A stretch of 64,000 nt of DNA from Oryzibacter oryziterrae (GTDB taxonomy: Bacteria > Pseudomonadota > Alphaproteobacteria > Rhizobiales > Pleomorphomonadaceae), in contig NZ_JAKJIC010000002.1 of assembly GCF_021864535.1 (NCBI RefSeq), positions 62,001 through 126,000 on the forward strand, in the 5' to 3' direction. Below the pieces are notes generated by a model. It did not search any database, was not told where the DNA came from, and saw nothing but the letters and a program-made list of their open reading frames with translations. The stretch's first letter is position 1. Each line of letters opens with the position of its first letter. This document shows positions 36,428-45,329 of the stretch, one piece after another. Position numbers and translations under genes: made by a program.

Positions 36428-37819
36428 ATGAAGTTGCTGCCGGTGAATCGGAACAGCAAGCGGTGCAACGTGCGGGACAGTCGACTTGAACAGGACTTTC
36501 GGGTCGACAGCCGGGCCGTCTTTGCCATCGCCCTGCCGATGACGCTCGCCTTTCTCACCGTGCCCCTGATCGGTGTGGTGGATACGGCCGTGGTCGGCCA
36601 TGCGGGCGACCCGGCGATGATCGGCGGTGTGGCCGTCGGCGCGCTGATCTTCGACGTGGTCTTTTCCACCTTCAACTTCCTGCGCAGCGGCACAACGGGA
36701 CTGACCGCTCAGGCGCTCGGTGCCGGCGACCGGGTGGAGATCGACGCCAGCCTGTTGCGGGCGCTGGTGATTGCGCTTGTCGCCGGTCTCGCCATCGTGC
36801 TCCTGTCCGGACCGCTGCTGACGGCCGGTCTTGCCTTCGTATCGCCGAGCGAGGCGGTGGCCAGCGCGACGCGCCGCTATTTCGCGATCCGTGTGCTGGC
36901 CGCCCCGCTGTCGCTCGCCAACTTCGCCTTTCTCGGCTGGCTGCTCGGGCTCGGTCGTGCCCGGGTGGGGCTGGCGCTGCAAATCCTGTTGAACGGCACC
37001 AACATCGCCCTGGCGATTGGTCTCGGTGTGGGGCTCGACTGGGGCATCGAAGGGGTCGCCTGGGCGGCCGTCTGCGGCGAGACGCTGGCCGCCGCCGCGG
37101 GCGCCCTGCTGGCGCTTCGCCTCGGCTGGGCGGGCTGGGCGGTTGCCGCGCGTCAGGTGCTGGAAGGCTCGGCCTTCCGGCGAATGCTGGGTGTCAACCG
37201 CGACATCATGATCCGGTCCTTCGCCCTCCTGGGCGCCTTCGCCACCTTCACCCGGACGGGCGCGCAGTTCGGCGACGCCATCCTCGCGGCCAACGCCGTG
37301 CTGATGAACTTCTTCCTGGTCGGCGGCTATTTCCTCGACGGCCTTGCCACGGCCGCCGAACAGTTGACCGGCCGCGCCCTCGGCGCGCGGCGGGCGCCGG
37401 AGTTCCATGCCGCTGTCCGGTTGACGCTGATCTGGGGCTTTGCCTTCGCCGGTGTGGTCGCCGCGCTGTTCTGGCTGGCCGGAACGCCGCTGATCGCGCT
37501 GATGGCGACGGCGCCCGAGGTTCGCAGCGCTGCCGCCGCCTATCTGCCCTGGGCGGCGCTGACGCCGCTTGCGGGCGTTCTGGCCTTCGAGATGGACGGT
37601 ATCTTCATCGGGGCCACCTGGTCGGCGGACATGCGCAACATGATGCTGCTGTCGCTGGCCCTCTTCGTGGCGATGCTCTTCGTCGCCGTGCCCGCCCTCG
37701 GCAATCACGGCCTGTGGCTGTCACTGCTGGTGTTTCTGGGCGCACGCGGCATTTCCCTGTCTCTCCGGCTGCCCAAGCTGGCGGCCCGCACCTTCGTCAA
37801 GGATGTGAAGAATGCCTGA
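36428..37819 (+). CDS. MATE-family efflux transporter (DinF-like)
   Basis: 463-aa inner-membrane multidrug/cation antiporter with 12 predicted helices. It shows the MATE N-lobe PMTLAFLTVPLIGVVDTAVVGH and the internal repeat FTRTGAQFGDAILAANAVLMNFFLVGGYFLDGLATAAEQLTG. The helix set and the VVDTAVVGHAGDP motif suit the DinF subgroup. The first 25 residues are hydrophilic and not conserved-looking, so the true start may be a later GTG. It overlaps the HIT gene by eight bases and forms a MATE-HIT-NudC run. Substrate unknown. Confidence 0.88.
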   Translation: MKLLPVNRNSKRCNVRDSRLEQDFRVDSRAVFAIALPMTLAFLTVPLIGVVDTAVVGHAGDPAMIGGVAVGALIFDVVFSTFNFLRSGTTGLTAQALGAGDRVEIDASLLRALVIALVAGLAIVLLSGPLLTAGLAFVSPSEAVASATRRYFAIRVLAAPLSLANFAFLGWLLGLGRARVGLALQILLNGTNIALAIGLGVGLDWGIEGVAWAAVCGETLAAAAGALLALRLGWAGWAVAARQVLEGSAFRRMLGVNRDIMIRSFALLGAFATFTRTGAQFGDAILAANAVLMNFFLVGGYFLDGLATAAEQLTGRALGARRAPEFHAAVRLTLIWGFAFAGVVAALFWLAGTPLIALMATAPEVRSAAAAYLPWAALTPLAGVLAFEMDGIFIGATWSADMRNMMLLSLALFVAMLFVAVPALGNHGLWLSLLVFLGARGISLSLRLPKLAARTFVKDVKNA

Positions 37820-38237
37820 CTTTCAGCTCGACCCCCGCCTTGCCGGCGACACGCTGGTGATCGGCGATCTCGCGCTCAGCGGCCTGTTGCTGATGAACGA
37901 GAGCACTTATTGCTGGGCCATCCTGGTGCCCCGCCGATCCGGCCTCACCGAGATCATCGATCTCGACAGGGCCGCACAGGGGGTGCTGATGGAGGAAATT
38001 GCCGCCGTCAGTGCCGCCATTCGGGCCATCGCTGCGCCGCTGAAGATCAATGTCGGTGCGCTCGGCAATATCGTCAGGCAGCTGCACGTGCATGTGCTGG
38101 CCCGCCACGAGGGCGATCCGGCCTGGCCGGGACCGGTGTGGGGCAAGGCGCCTCCCAAACCCTACGAGCCTGCCAAGGCCGCCGAAATCATCGCCCGCTT
38201 CCGCGCCGAGCTTGCCCCGCATATCAGGATCTCATGA
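37812..38237 (+). CDS. HIT-family nucleotide-binding protein
   Basis: 141-aa histidine-triad protein, a nucleotide hydrolase or transferase. The motif is QLHVHVLARHEGDPAWPGPVWG, with two of the triad histidines (HVH) but Ala-Arg-His after them, as in the diverged alphaproteobacterial branch. The N-terminal half forms the usual mixed sheet (WAILVPRRSGLTEIIDL). It overlaps both neighbours, by 8 bases with MATE and 4 with nudC, so the three are coupled. Pairing with NudC suggests a nucleotide-clean-up role, by inference. Confidence 0.88.
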   Translation: MPDFQLDPRLAGDTLVIGDLALSGLLLMNESTYCWAILVPRRSGLTEIIDLDRAAQGVLMEEIAAVSAAIRAIAAPLKINVGALGNIVRQLHVHVLARHEGDPAWPGPVWGKAPPKPYEPAKAAEIIARFRAELAPHIRIS

Positions 38238-39175
38238 TGCCCATGACTTTGTTTTCCGACGCCTTTCCGGTCCTGGACTGGTCGCGTGCCAATGGCTTTT
38301 CCGGCGGCGGGCTCGATCGTCGCTCGGATCTGCGGGGGGACAGCGCCGCGCTGGACGAGGCGTTTGCCCATCCCGACGTGCGGTTGATGCTGTTCTTCGG
38401 CGACCAGATCTGGCTCGGCGGCGGCGAGAACCCCTTCGCCTATCTCGAGGGCGACCGGGCGCGCACGGCCGTCTGCACCAACCGCCTTTTCCTCGGGCTC
38501 GATGCCGACGATCGGCCCTGGTTTGCCGGCGAACTTGTGTCCGAGCCAGTGCTCGGAGAGGGCGAGCGCCTCACCGATCTGCGCTCGCTGGCGCTTGAGG
38601 GGGAAGTGTCCGCCGAGGTGTTCGGCCCGGCGGCGCAGGCGCGCTCCATGCTGTTCTGGCACAAGCGCCACGGTTTCTGCGCCAACTGCGGCGCGCCGAC
38701 GGCGATCGCGGCCGGCGGCTATCAGCGGGATTGCGCCGCCTGCGGTTCCCAGCATTTCCCGCGCACCGACCCGGTGGTGATCATGCTCATTACCGATGGC
38801 GACAGGGCGTTGCTTGGACGGCAGTCCCGCTTCAAGCCGGGAAGCTATTCCTGCCTTGCCGGCTTCATGGAGCCGGGCGAGACGGTGGAGGACGCCGTGC
38901 GGCGCGAAGTGCGCGAGGAATCGGCCATCAAGGTCGGACGCGTGCGCTACCACTCGAGCCAGCCCTGGCCCTTTCCGTCCAACCTGATGCTCGGCTGCAT
39001 CGGCGAAGCCGAGAGCCAGGAGATCACCATCGATCCCAACGAACTTGAGGATTGCCGCTGGTTCAGCCGGCAGGACGTCAAGGCCATGCTGGCCGGGGAC
39101 CATCCGCAAGGGCTGTTCTGCCCGCCGCCGCTGGCCATCGCCCGCGTGCTGATCGAGGCCTGGATCAACGGCTGA
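38234..39175 (+). CDS. nudC: NADH pyrophosphatase / RNA NAD-decapping Nudix hydrolase
   Basis: 313-aa Nudix enzyme cleaving NAD(H) and NAD-capped RNA to NMN(H). A zinc ribbon is formed by CANCGAP...CAACGSQ (about residues 148-176). The Nudix box reads GFMEPGETVEDAVRREVREESA. The family-specific SQPWPFPSNLML follows and confirms NudC rather than another Nudix protein. The ATG at 38234 overlaps the HIT stop by four bases (ATGA). The frame upstream of it is a shadow of the HIT gene. Confidence 0.95.
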   Translation: MMPMTLFSDAFPVLDWSRANGFSGGGLDRRSDLRGDSAALDEAFAHPDVRLMLFFGDQIWLGGGENPFAYLEGDRARTAVCTNRLFLGLDADDRPWFAGELVSEPVLGEGERLTDLRSLALEGEVSAEVFGPAAQARSMLFWHKRHGFCANCGAPTAIAAGGYQRDCAACGSQHFPRTDPVVIMLITDGDRALLGRQSRFKPGSYSCLAGFMEPGETVEDAVRREVREESAIKVGRVRYHSSQPWPFPSNLMLGCIGEAESQEITIDPNELEDCRWFSRQDVKAMLAGDHPQGLFCPPPLAIARVLIEAWING

Positions 39176-39182
39176 AAAGGCT

Positions 39183-39210
39183 GTCACCGGTGACGAATGT
39201 CGCCGGTGAC
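39183..39210. terminator. Hairpin between convergent nudC and pheA
   Basis: 12-bp stem GTCACCGGTGAC / GTCGCCGGTGAC (one G-T pair) with a GAAT loop. It lies in the 51-base gap between convergent genes. T runs are absent. Confidence 0.6.
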
Positions 39211-39226
39211 CTGCTGAAGGCTCGGA

Positions 39227-40111
39227 TCACTCGCCGCGGCGAAGGCCGAGGCCCGCGTTGGGCTCGCGGATATTCTCGCGGAAAGGGCTCGCCGGATAGC
39301 TGCCGAGCACCCGCACCTCGTGGCTGAAGAACTCGAGTTCCTCAAGGGCGAAGCGCAGGTTCTGGTCGTCGGGATGACCGTCCACGTCCGCATAGAACTG
39401 CGAGGCGAAGAACTGGCCTTCGAGCTGGTAGCTTTCGAGCTTGGTGATGTTGACGCCGTTGGTGGCAAAGCCCCCCAGCGCCTTGTAGAGAGCGGCCGGC
39501 ATGTTGCGGACGCGGAAGATGAAGGACGTGATGGTCGGCACGTCCAGCGCCGGGACGGGGGCAGGAGTCGGCGACAGCACGATGAAGCGCGTGGTGTTAT
39601 GGGCGGCGTCCTCGACATTCTCGGCGAGAATGTCGAGGCCATAGATCTCTGCGGCAAGGCGCGGTGCCAGCGCGGCGCGGGTCTTGTCGCCGCTTTCTGC
39701 GACCTGACGGGCGGCGCCGGCGGTGTCCGCAGCGACGATGGCGCGCAGGCCATGCTTGCGGATGATCTTGCGGCACTGGCCGAGGGCGTGCACGTGGCTC
39801 TCCACCGTGCGGATGTCCTCAAGTCGTGCGCCGGGCACGGCCACCAGCTGGAAGCGGATCGGCAGGAAGAATTCGCCGGTGATGTAGAGCTTGGAGCGCG
39901 GCAGCAGGTGATGCACATCGGCGACCCGGCCGGCGAGCGAGTTGTCGATGGCGATCATGGCGAGATCGGCCTGACCCTGCTCCAGGGCGGCAAAGCAGTC
40001 TTCAAAAGTGGCGGTCGGCACCGGCTCAGCGTCGGGAAAGACGGATTGAACGGCGATATGGGAGTTGGCTCCTGGCTCTCCCTGGAAGACGACCTTCAGC
40101 TTCTGAGACAT
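39227..40111 (-). CDS. pheA: Prephenate dehydratase
   Basis: 294-aa monofunctional enzyme converting prephenate to phenylpyruvate in phenylalanine synthesis. The catalytic domain (about 1-190) starts VVFQGEPGANSHIA and contains MIAIDNSLAGRVADVH and AHNTTRFIVLS with the active Thr. A C-terminal ACT domain (about 200-280; TSFIFRVRNMPAALYKALGGF, LESYQLEGQF) gives phenylalanine feedback control. No chorismate mutase domain is fused. It follows kdsB on the same strand with a repeat-filled gap of about 210 bases. Confidence 0.94.
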   Translation of the reverse strand: MSQKLKVVFQGEPGANSHIAVQSVFPDAEPVPTATFEDCFAALEQGQADLAMIAIDNSLAGRVADVHHLLPRSKLYITGEFFLPIRFQLVAVPGARLEDIRTVESHVHALGQCRKIIRKHGLRAIVAADTAGAARQVAESGDKTRAALAPRLAAEIYGLDILAENVEDAAHNTTRFIVLSPTPAPVPALDVPTITSFIFRVRNMPAALYKALGGFATNGVNITKLESYQLEGQFFASQFYADVDGHPDDQNLRFALEELEFFSHEVRVLGSYPASPFRENIREPNAGLGLRRGE

Positions 40112-40141
40112 TTCGGTAGCACTTTCGGCTAGAGCACCCGC

Positions 40142-40245
40142 CGATCATGTTGGACCAACAGGATCGAGAAGCGGCCGCTCAACTTTTGAATCTGGAGCGA
40201 TTTCCTGTCGATCCGGTGAGTCCACATGATCGACACGCGCTCCAG
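40142..40245. repeat. Nested palindromic element between kdsB and pheA
   Basis: Outer arms CGATCATGTTGGAC (40142-40155) and GTCCACATGATCG (40220-40232) are inverted with one extra T. A second, interlocked pair is the perfect CTGGAGCG (40192-40199) / CGCTCCAG (40238-40245). The composition is unlike coding DNA here, and the layout is that of a degenerate intergenic repeat. It occupies most of the gap between two co-directional genes. Confidence 0.65.
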
Positions 40246-40322
40246 TGACGCGCATCCGCGCGGCTCTGGCTCTAGCAGCCGCGCGGAAGGTTGTCACCTG
40301 CGATGGCAGGAAGGTCTGCGGA

Positions 40323-41075
40323 TCAACCGCCGAGGACCTGGCGGGCGCGGTCGAGGTCGTGCTGGGTGTCGACGCCGAGCGGCACGTCGTCGACGATCGC
40401 CGCGTCGATGCGCATGCCGGCTTCGAGGAGGCGCAGCTGTTCCAGTTTCTCGCGCTTTTCAAGTGTCGACGGCGGCAGCTTGACGAAGGCTTCCAGCGCG
40501 GACCGGCGATAGGCGTAGAGGCCGATGTGATGATAGAGCGGTCCATCGCCGTAAGGGGCGGTGGCGCGGGTGAAGTAGAGCGCGCGCAGGCGGCCGTCCG
40601 CCACCGGCGATCCCACGATCTTGACCACGTTGGGATCGGTCTTCTCTTCCTCGCGGGAAATGATGGCCGTGAGCGTCGCCACGTCCACCTTCGGATCGGC
40701 GAGCGGGCTGAAGCAGGCGCGGATGGCATGCGGCGCAATGGTCGGCAGGTCGCCCTGCACGTTGACGATATAGTCATAGCGGCCGGCGGAATCAGACTTC
40801 GATATCGCCTCGAAGATGCGGTCGGAGCCGCTCGGATGATCGACGCGGGTCAGCACCGCGTCGCCGCCGGCGCGCTTGATGACGTCGGCGATCTGCTGAT
40901 CGTCGCAGGCGACGACGACGGGGCCGATCTTGGCCTCCATGGCGCGGCGCCAGACGTGTACGATCATCGCCTCTCCGGCGATGTCGGCCAGCGGCTTGTT
41001 GGGCAGGCGGGTCGAGCCCAGGCGGGAAGGAATGACCACCAGGGCCTGAAGCCCGCTTGTGTCAGCCGACGTCAT
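40323..41075 (-). CDS. kdsB: 3-deoxy-manno-octulosonate cytidylyltransferase
   Basis: 250-aa enzyme activating Kdo with CTP for lipopolysaccharide core synthesis. Motifs are [20 protein letters not shown] (nucleotide binding), [30 protein letters not shown] and [12 protein letters not shown]. The ATG at 41075 follows a perfect AAGGAG, so nine residues of the longest frame are dropped. It is divergent from the cytochrome c gene with a 220-base shared control region, and is followed by pheA. Confidence 0.95.
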   Translation of the reverse strand: MTSADTSGLQALVVIPSRLGSTRLPNKPLADIAGEAMIVHVWRRAMEAKIGPVVVACDDQQIADVIKRAGGDAVLTRVDHPSGSDRIFEAISKSDSAGRYDYIVNVQGDLPTIAPHAIRACFSPLADPKVDVATLTAIISREEEKTDPNVVKIVGSPVADGRLRALYFTRATAPYGDGPLYHHIGLYAYRRSALEAFVKLPPSTLEKREKLEQLRLLEAGMRIDAAIVDDVPLGVDTQHDLDRARQVLGG

Positions 41076-41295
41076 CAAAATCTCCTTGAACTGAACCTGC
41101 AACCGAATGAGACGAAAGTCCCGGCATCGTCAATCCTTATAAGTATGGACAGAACGCGAGGAAAGTTTGTACTTTCCGGCGAAATCCCTTATGAAGCCGC
41201 GTGAGAATACGGAACAGACGGCGCAATCCGGCCATGCGGCTTTTTTCATGGCCCGATTCTGCGCCGGTCTCGCGATAGGTTAGCTGGAGCCCTCG

Positions 41296-41886
41296 ATGTC
41301 GCTTGAACTCAACAAGATTCTCGGTGCTGTCCTCGGAACCGTGACATTCACCCTTGCTGTCGGCTTTGTGACCGAGCTGGTGTTCAAGAAGGAGCCGCCG
41401 GCAAAGCCGGGTTTTGAAATCGCCGTGGCCGAAGCTGCCCCGGCCGCTGCAGCGACTGCCGGTGCTCCGGCCGCTGCCGGTGCCCCCGCCGCCGCTGCGG
41501 CTCCCGCTCCGGCCGCCGAAGTTGTGGCTCCGATCGCCGAACGCCTGAAGACCGCCGACGCCGCCAAGGGCGCCACCACCGCCAAGGCCTGCGCCGCTTG
41601 CCATTCGGAAGACAATTCCGGTGCCAACAAGGTCGGCCCCGGCCTGTGGAACGTGGTCAACCGCAAGCCCGGCACGCACGAAGGCTTCAAGTACTCCGAC
41701 CAGGTGGTCGCCTTCGGCCAGACCGCGACTTGGGATTACGACAATCTCGACAAGTGGCTGACCAGCCCGAAGGCTCTGGTGCCTGGCACCAAGATGGCTT
41801 TCGCCGGCCTGAAGAAGCCCGAGGATCGCGCCAACGTCATCGCCTATCTGCGCACGCTGTCGGACAACCCGGCACCGCTGCCCTGA
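41296..41886 (+). CDS. cycM: Membrane-anchored cytochrome c (CycM-like, c552 type)
   Basis: 196-aa electron carrier linking the bc1 complex to aa3-type oxidase. An uncleaved anchor helix (about 8-30, GAVLGTVTFTLAVGFVTELV) is followed by a long Ala/Pro-rich tether (about 42-78). The class I haem domain has CAACH at 99-103 and a distal Met in VPGTKMAFAGL. The tether and anchor distinguish it from soluble c2. A short AGCTGGAG precedes the ATG. The neighbours kdsB and pheA are the usual ones in Hyphomicrobiales. Confidence 0.93.
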   Translation: MSLELNKILGAVLGTVTFTLAVGFVTELVFKKEPPAKPGFEIAVAEAAPAAAATAGAPAAAGAPAAAAAPAPAAEVVAPIAERLKTADAAKGATTAKACAACHSEDNSGANKVGPGLWNVVNRKPGTHEGFKYSDQVVAFGQTATWDYDNLDKWLTSPKALVPGTKMAFAGLKKPEDRANVIAYLRTLSDNPAPLP

Positions 41887-41914
41887 TCGATCGGCACGAT
41901 GGCTGAACAATGCG

Positions 41915-41946
41915 ACGGCGGCTCCTGACGGGGCCGCCGTTTTCGT
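41915..41946 (+). terminator. Intrinsic terminator of the cytochrome c gene
   Basis: 8-bp stem ACGGCGGC / GCCGCCGT with a 10-base loop, followed by TTTTCGTT. It ends just before the convergent pyrD stop at 41953. Confidence 0.8.
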
Positions 41947-41952
41947 TGGGGC

Positions 41953-43053
41953 TCAGCCGGGGATCGGCCGATCGGCCCAGCGCGCGACGGCGCTGTTGGT
42001 GACGGCAGTGATCGAACTCAGTCCTTCCCGGTCGAGGCGCTGGCTGAGGCCCGAGCAGATGTCGGCCACCGCATTGCCGCCGGCATAGATGAAGGACGTG
42101 TAGATCTGCAGGAGATTGGCCCCCGCGGCCAGCTTCTCATAGGCCTGATCGGCCGTGGCGATGCCGCCGACGCCGATGATCGGCAGATCCGGCCCGAGAC
42201 GCTGGCGCATCTTGGCGAGCACGATGGTCGAACGCTCGAACAGGGGCTGGCCCGAGAGGCCGCCGGTCTCCGCCGCATGCGGTCCGCCGATGCCGTTGCG
42301 CGACAGCGTGGTGTTGGAGATCACGAGGCCATCGAGCCCGCGCTTGAGGGTCACCTCGGCAATGTCGTCGAGGCCTTCCTCGCTGACGTCGGGCGCGATC
42401 TTGACCAGCAGCGGCACGCGGCGACCAACCGTGGCGATCGTCGCATCCCGCGCCTCGACGCAGCGGGCGATGAGATCATCAAGCGCGGCGCGCGCCTGCA
42501 GGTCGCGCAGGCCCGGCGTGTTGGGCGAGGAAATGTTGGCGGTGAAATAGTCGGCGACGCCGGCGAAGACGCCGATGCCGGCCACATAGTCGGCGGTGCG
42601 GTCGGCACTGTCCTTGTTGGCGCCGACGTTGACCCCGACGAGGCCCGGCTGCCCGGCCCGCTTCTTCAGGCAGGCGAGCGCATGGGCATGACCCTTGCCG
42701 TTGAAGCCGAAGCGGTTGATCACCGCCTGATATTCCGGCAGGCGGAAGACGCGCGGACGCGGATTGCCTGGCTGCGCCCTTGGAGTGATCGAGCCCACCT
42801 CAACGTAGGAAAAGCCCTGCCGCAGCAGCGTGCTCACCACCTCGGCATTCTTGTCGAAGCCCGCGGCGAGCCCGATCGGATGCGGGAAGGCGAGATCGAA
42901 CAGCCGCACGGCAAGCCGCGGATCGGGTGCCACGGGCAGGGACGGCACCAGCCCGGTCTTCATGGCGGTGATGGCGAGGATATGCGCCGTCTCCGGATCG
43001 AACTGGCGCAAGAGGCGGGCACTGAGGGTGCCGAGAAGGGAAGCGAGGCTCAT
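41953..43053 (-). CDS. pyrD: Dihydroorotate dehydrogenase (quinone), class 2
   Basis: 366-aa membrane-associated FMN enzyme oxidising dihydroorotate to orotate for pyrimidine synthesis. Class 2 is shown by the N-terminal extension (RLLRQFDPETAHILAI) and by AFPHPIGLAAGFDKNAEVV. VEVGSITPRAQPGNPRPRVFRL and NRFGFNGKG follow, with the catalytic segment ISSPNTPGLRDLQ and the FMN loop IIGVGGIATADQAYEKL. The ATG at 43053 shares an ATGA overlap with the upstream DUF952 gene. The longer frame runs back into that gene and is rejected. Confidence 0.95.
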   Translation of the reverse strand: MSLASLLGTLSARLLRQFDPETAHILAITAMKTGLVPSLPVAPDPRLAVRLFDLAFPHPIGLAAGFDKNAEVVSTLLRQGFSYVEVGSITPRAQPGNPRPRVFRLPEYQAVINRFGFNGKGHAHALACLKKRAGQPGLVGVNVGANKDSADRTADYVAGIGVFAGVADYFTANISSPNTPGLRDLQARAALDDLIARCVEARDATIATVGRRVPLLVKIAPDVSEEGLDDIAEVTLKRGLDGLVISNTTLSRNGIGGPHAAETGGLSGQPLFERSTIVLAKMRQRLGPDLPIIGVGGIATADQAYEKLAAGANLLQIYTSFIYAGGNAVADICSGLSQRLDREGLSSITAVTNSAVARWADRPIPG

Positions 43054-43403
43054 CGTCCGGTCTCCAGATCGGGGAACTGATGCAGGCCGTCCGGCCCGAG
43101 CGGCAGCGGCACGGCCCAGACGACCGCGGCGAGATTGAGCGGCCCGTAGAGATGCGGGAACAGGGCGCCCCCGCGCGAGGCTTCCCACTTGAGGGGCTCG
43201 CCCAGCGTGGTCGCGCGCACGGCGATCAGCAACAGATCGCTCTGGCCCGCGAAATGCAGACGGGCGGTTTCCCTGACTTGCGCGGCGGCGGAGAGATGGA
43301 TGAAGCCGTCCTGCACGTCGATGGGCGCGCCGGTGAACAGGCCGCTCTCCTCGGCCCGGCGCCAGAGTTCCACCGGTGCGATCTTGTAGACGAGGGCGTT
43401 CAT
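43050..43403 (-). CDS. DUF952 domain protein
   Basis: 117-aa protein of DUF952. It begins MNALVYKIAPVELWRRAEES and shows IDVQDGFIHLSAAAQVRETA and ALFPHLYGPLNLAAVV, the conserved GFIHLS and FPHLYG blocks. The fold is related to ADP-ribosyltransferase-like and 2'-phosphotransferase proteins, but no activity is established. The start at 43403 has GGAG upstream at a rather long spacing. It is coupled to pyrD by a four-base overlap, an arrangement common in this order. Confidence 0.9.
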   Translation of the reverse strand: MNALVYKIAPVELWRRAEESGLFTGAPIDVQDGFIHLSAAAQVRETARLHFAGQSDLLLIAVRATTLGEPLKWEASRGGALFPHLYGPLNLAAVVWAVPLPLGPDGLHQFPDLETGR

Positions 43404-43579
43404 GGCGGCTGTCTCCCCGAAGCTGGCGGTTGATGCTGCTGCCATAGCGGAAGCTGGCCCATCTCGCCAGTCCCGGCAGTCGATCTCAGCGGTGATGCGG
43501 ACGGCACAGACCGAGAAAAACTTGCGCCTTGGCGTGAAGGACCGATTCAAATCCCGCGCGTACTAGGCTAAGGAAGGGC

Positions 43580-44350
43580 ATGATTTGGCGTCGGGCAGAC
43601 AAAGAGAGGCCGCAGGCCGTTCCGCGCAAGCGTGGCTTTCTGGCACGCTGGACGCTGCCCATCGTGATGGGCCCGTTCATCACCTTCGGCGTGCTGGCCT
43701 ATCTCAACAAGCTGGCCGTGGAACACCCCAACCCGGGGCCATCGCCGACCATTCTCGATTTCGGCAAGGTCAACCATCCGAAGGTGCCGCTGAAAGTCGG
43801 CGAGCCCGGCGTGCTCGACCTCGGCAATGTGCCTCCCCCCGGCGAGGGCAAGGCCCCCGTCCGCACTGGCGCGGCGGTCAACGATCCCCTGCTGTCCCAG
43901 GGACAGGTGGACGCGCCCGAGGCGCCGCCTGCCTTCGATGTGGAATATCCGCGCGTGACCGTGCTCGACGCCGTGCATTTCCGCGCCATCAAGGACAAGA
44001 CCTCCACGGTCGTGGCGCTCAAGGGCGTCACCGGGCCGCTGTTCATGGAAGTCTGCACCGACAGCAACGAGAAGACCTGGAAATGCGGCGCCCGCGCCCG
44101 CGCCGAACTTGCCCGGCTGGTTGGCCCGCGCAGCATCGGTTGCGTCGAACCCGAGGCGCTCGACGACAACACCACTTCGGCGGACTGCTATGTCGGCAGC
44201 CGCAATCTGACGCAATGGATGGTGCAGCAGGGCTGGGCCGATCCGATCGACCGAGGCGACGCGACCCTGGCCCCGCTCTATGACGAAGCGCGCGCGGCCA
44301 AGCGTGGACGCTTCGGGCTGGCGCCGGACACCTCCGCGCCCTCCCAATGA
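43580..44350 (+). CDS. Membrane-anchored staphylococcal-nuclease-fold protein, probably inactive
   Basis: 256-aa protein. A hydrophilic basic start, one membrane helix (about 23-43, WTLPIVMGPFITFGVLAYLN) and a long Pro/Gly-rich linker lead to a C-terminal nuclease-like domain (about 125-250). The closing blocks WKCGARARAELARLVG, LTQWMVQQGWADPI and DEARAAKRGRFG match thermonuclease homologues. The catalytic strand that normally reads IRLAGIDAPE is VALKGVTGP here. The Arg, Asp and Glu needed for hydrolysis are replaced by Ala, Thr and Leu. A binding or scaffolding role is therefore more likely. AAGGAAGG precedes the ATG. Confidence 0.75.
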   Translation: MIWRRADKERPQAVPRKRGFLARWTLPIVMGPFITFGVLAYLNKLAVEHPNPGPSPTILDFGKVNHPKVPLKVGEPGVLDLGNVPPPGEGKAPVRTGAAVNDPLLSQGQVDAPEAPPAFDVEYPRVTVLDAVHFRAIKDKTSTVVALKGVTGPLFMEVCTDSNEKTWKCGARARAELARLVGPRSIGCVEPEALDDNTTSADCYVGSRNLTQWMVQQGWADPIDRGDATLAPLYDEARAAKRGRFGLAPDTSAPSQ

Positions 44351-44368
44351 AAGCGAAATCCGGCCATC

Positions 44369-45316
44369 ATGTCGCTCGTTGATCAGGTCCTGCCCATCTT
44401 TCTGCTGATTGCCCTCGGCGTGATCAGCCGCCTGTTCAACTGGCTCGACGATGCGGCGGTGGCCGGCCTGCGCCAGATCGTGGTGCGCCTGGTGCTGCCG
44501 TCGATCCTGTTCCTGTCCTTCGTCGATATGGAACTGTCGAGGAGCTATCTGTCGATCGTCGGTATCGTCTTCGCCGTCTGCGCCTTGAGTTTCGCCATCG
44601 GCTGGCCGTTAGTGAAGCGGCTCTATCCCGCCGATCGCTTCACGCCCTTCCTGACCGCCGGCTATGAATTCGGCATGCTCGGCATCAGCCTGTTCGTCGG
44701 CGCCTATGGGGCCGGCGCGCTCGCCTCCATCGCGGTCATCGGCCTTGGCCACGAACTCTTCATCTGGTTCGTCTTCTTCGCCTTCCTGATCGCGGCCCGC
44801 GACGGTTCGGCCAGGCCGGCAGATCTGCTCATGGGCTTCCTGCGCAATCCGGTGACGGCAGCCATTCTGGCGGGGCTTCTGCTCAACATGCTTGGAGTGA
44901 GATCCGGCCAGCTCGAGGCCATCGCCGGCCTCGGCGCGGTGATCAAGACCTTGCGCTTCCTGGCGCCGATGATCGTTCCGGCGGTGTTGATCGTCGTCGG
45001 CCATGGCTTGCGCTTTGACGGCGCCGACGGTGGCAAGGTCGTCCGCCTGATCGGCCTGCGCCTGATGATCCAGCTGCCGCTGGCGCTGGCCGCCTCCTTC
45101 TTCGTGCTCGGAACCCTCTGCGGCTTCGACTTGCGCTATCAGGTGGCCCTGTTCACGCTGATGATCCTGCCGCCGCCCTTCATCGTGCCGCTGTTCATGC
45201 CCGACAAGGCGGAACTTGCCGGCGAGCGGGCGCTGATCCTCAAGGTGCTCACCGTGCATACGCTGGCGTCGCTGGCTGTTTTCGCCGGGATCATCGCGGC
45301 CTTCCCGACGTTCTAG
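44369..45316 (+). CDS. AEC-family transporter (auxin efflux carrier fold)
   Basis: 315-aa inner-membrane secondary transporter with about ten helices. It starts VDQVLPIFLLIALGVISRLF and has RQIVVRLVLPSILFLSF, a typical N-terminal pattern of the family. The broken helix region AGYEFGMLGISLFVGAYG and the C-terminal LMILPPPFIVPLFM are also in place. Bacterial members carry malate, malonate or other organic acids, and no neighbour points to one. It lies 18 bases after the nuclease-fold gene, so co-transcription is possible. Confidence 0.88.
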   Translation: MSLVDQVLPIFLLIALGVISRLFNWLDDAAVAGLRQIVVRLVLPSILFLSFVDMELSRSYLSIVGIVFAVCALSFAIGWPLVKRLYPADRFTPFLTAGYEFGMLGISLFVGAYGAGALASIAVIGLGHELFIWFVFFAFLIAARDGSARPADLLMGFLRNPVTAAILAGLLLNMLGVRSGQLEAIAGLGAVIKTLRFLAPMIVPAVLIVVGHGLRFDGADGGKVVRLIGLRLMIQLPLALAASFFVLGTLCGFDLRYQVALFTLMILPPPFIVPLFMPDKAELAGERALILKVLTVHTLASLAVFAGIIAAFPTF

Positions 45317-45329
45317 CTTCGCGCGGGCG

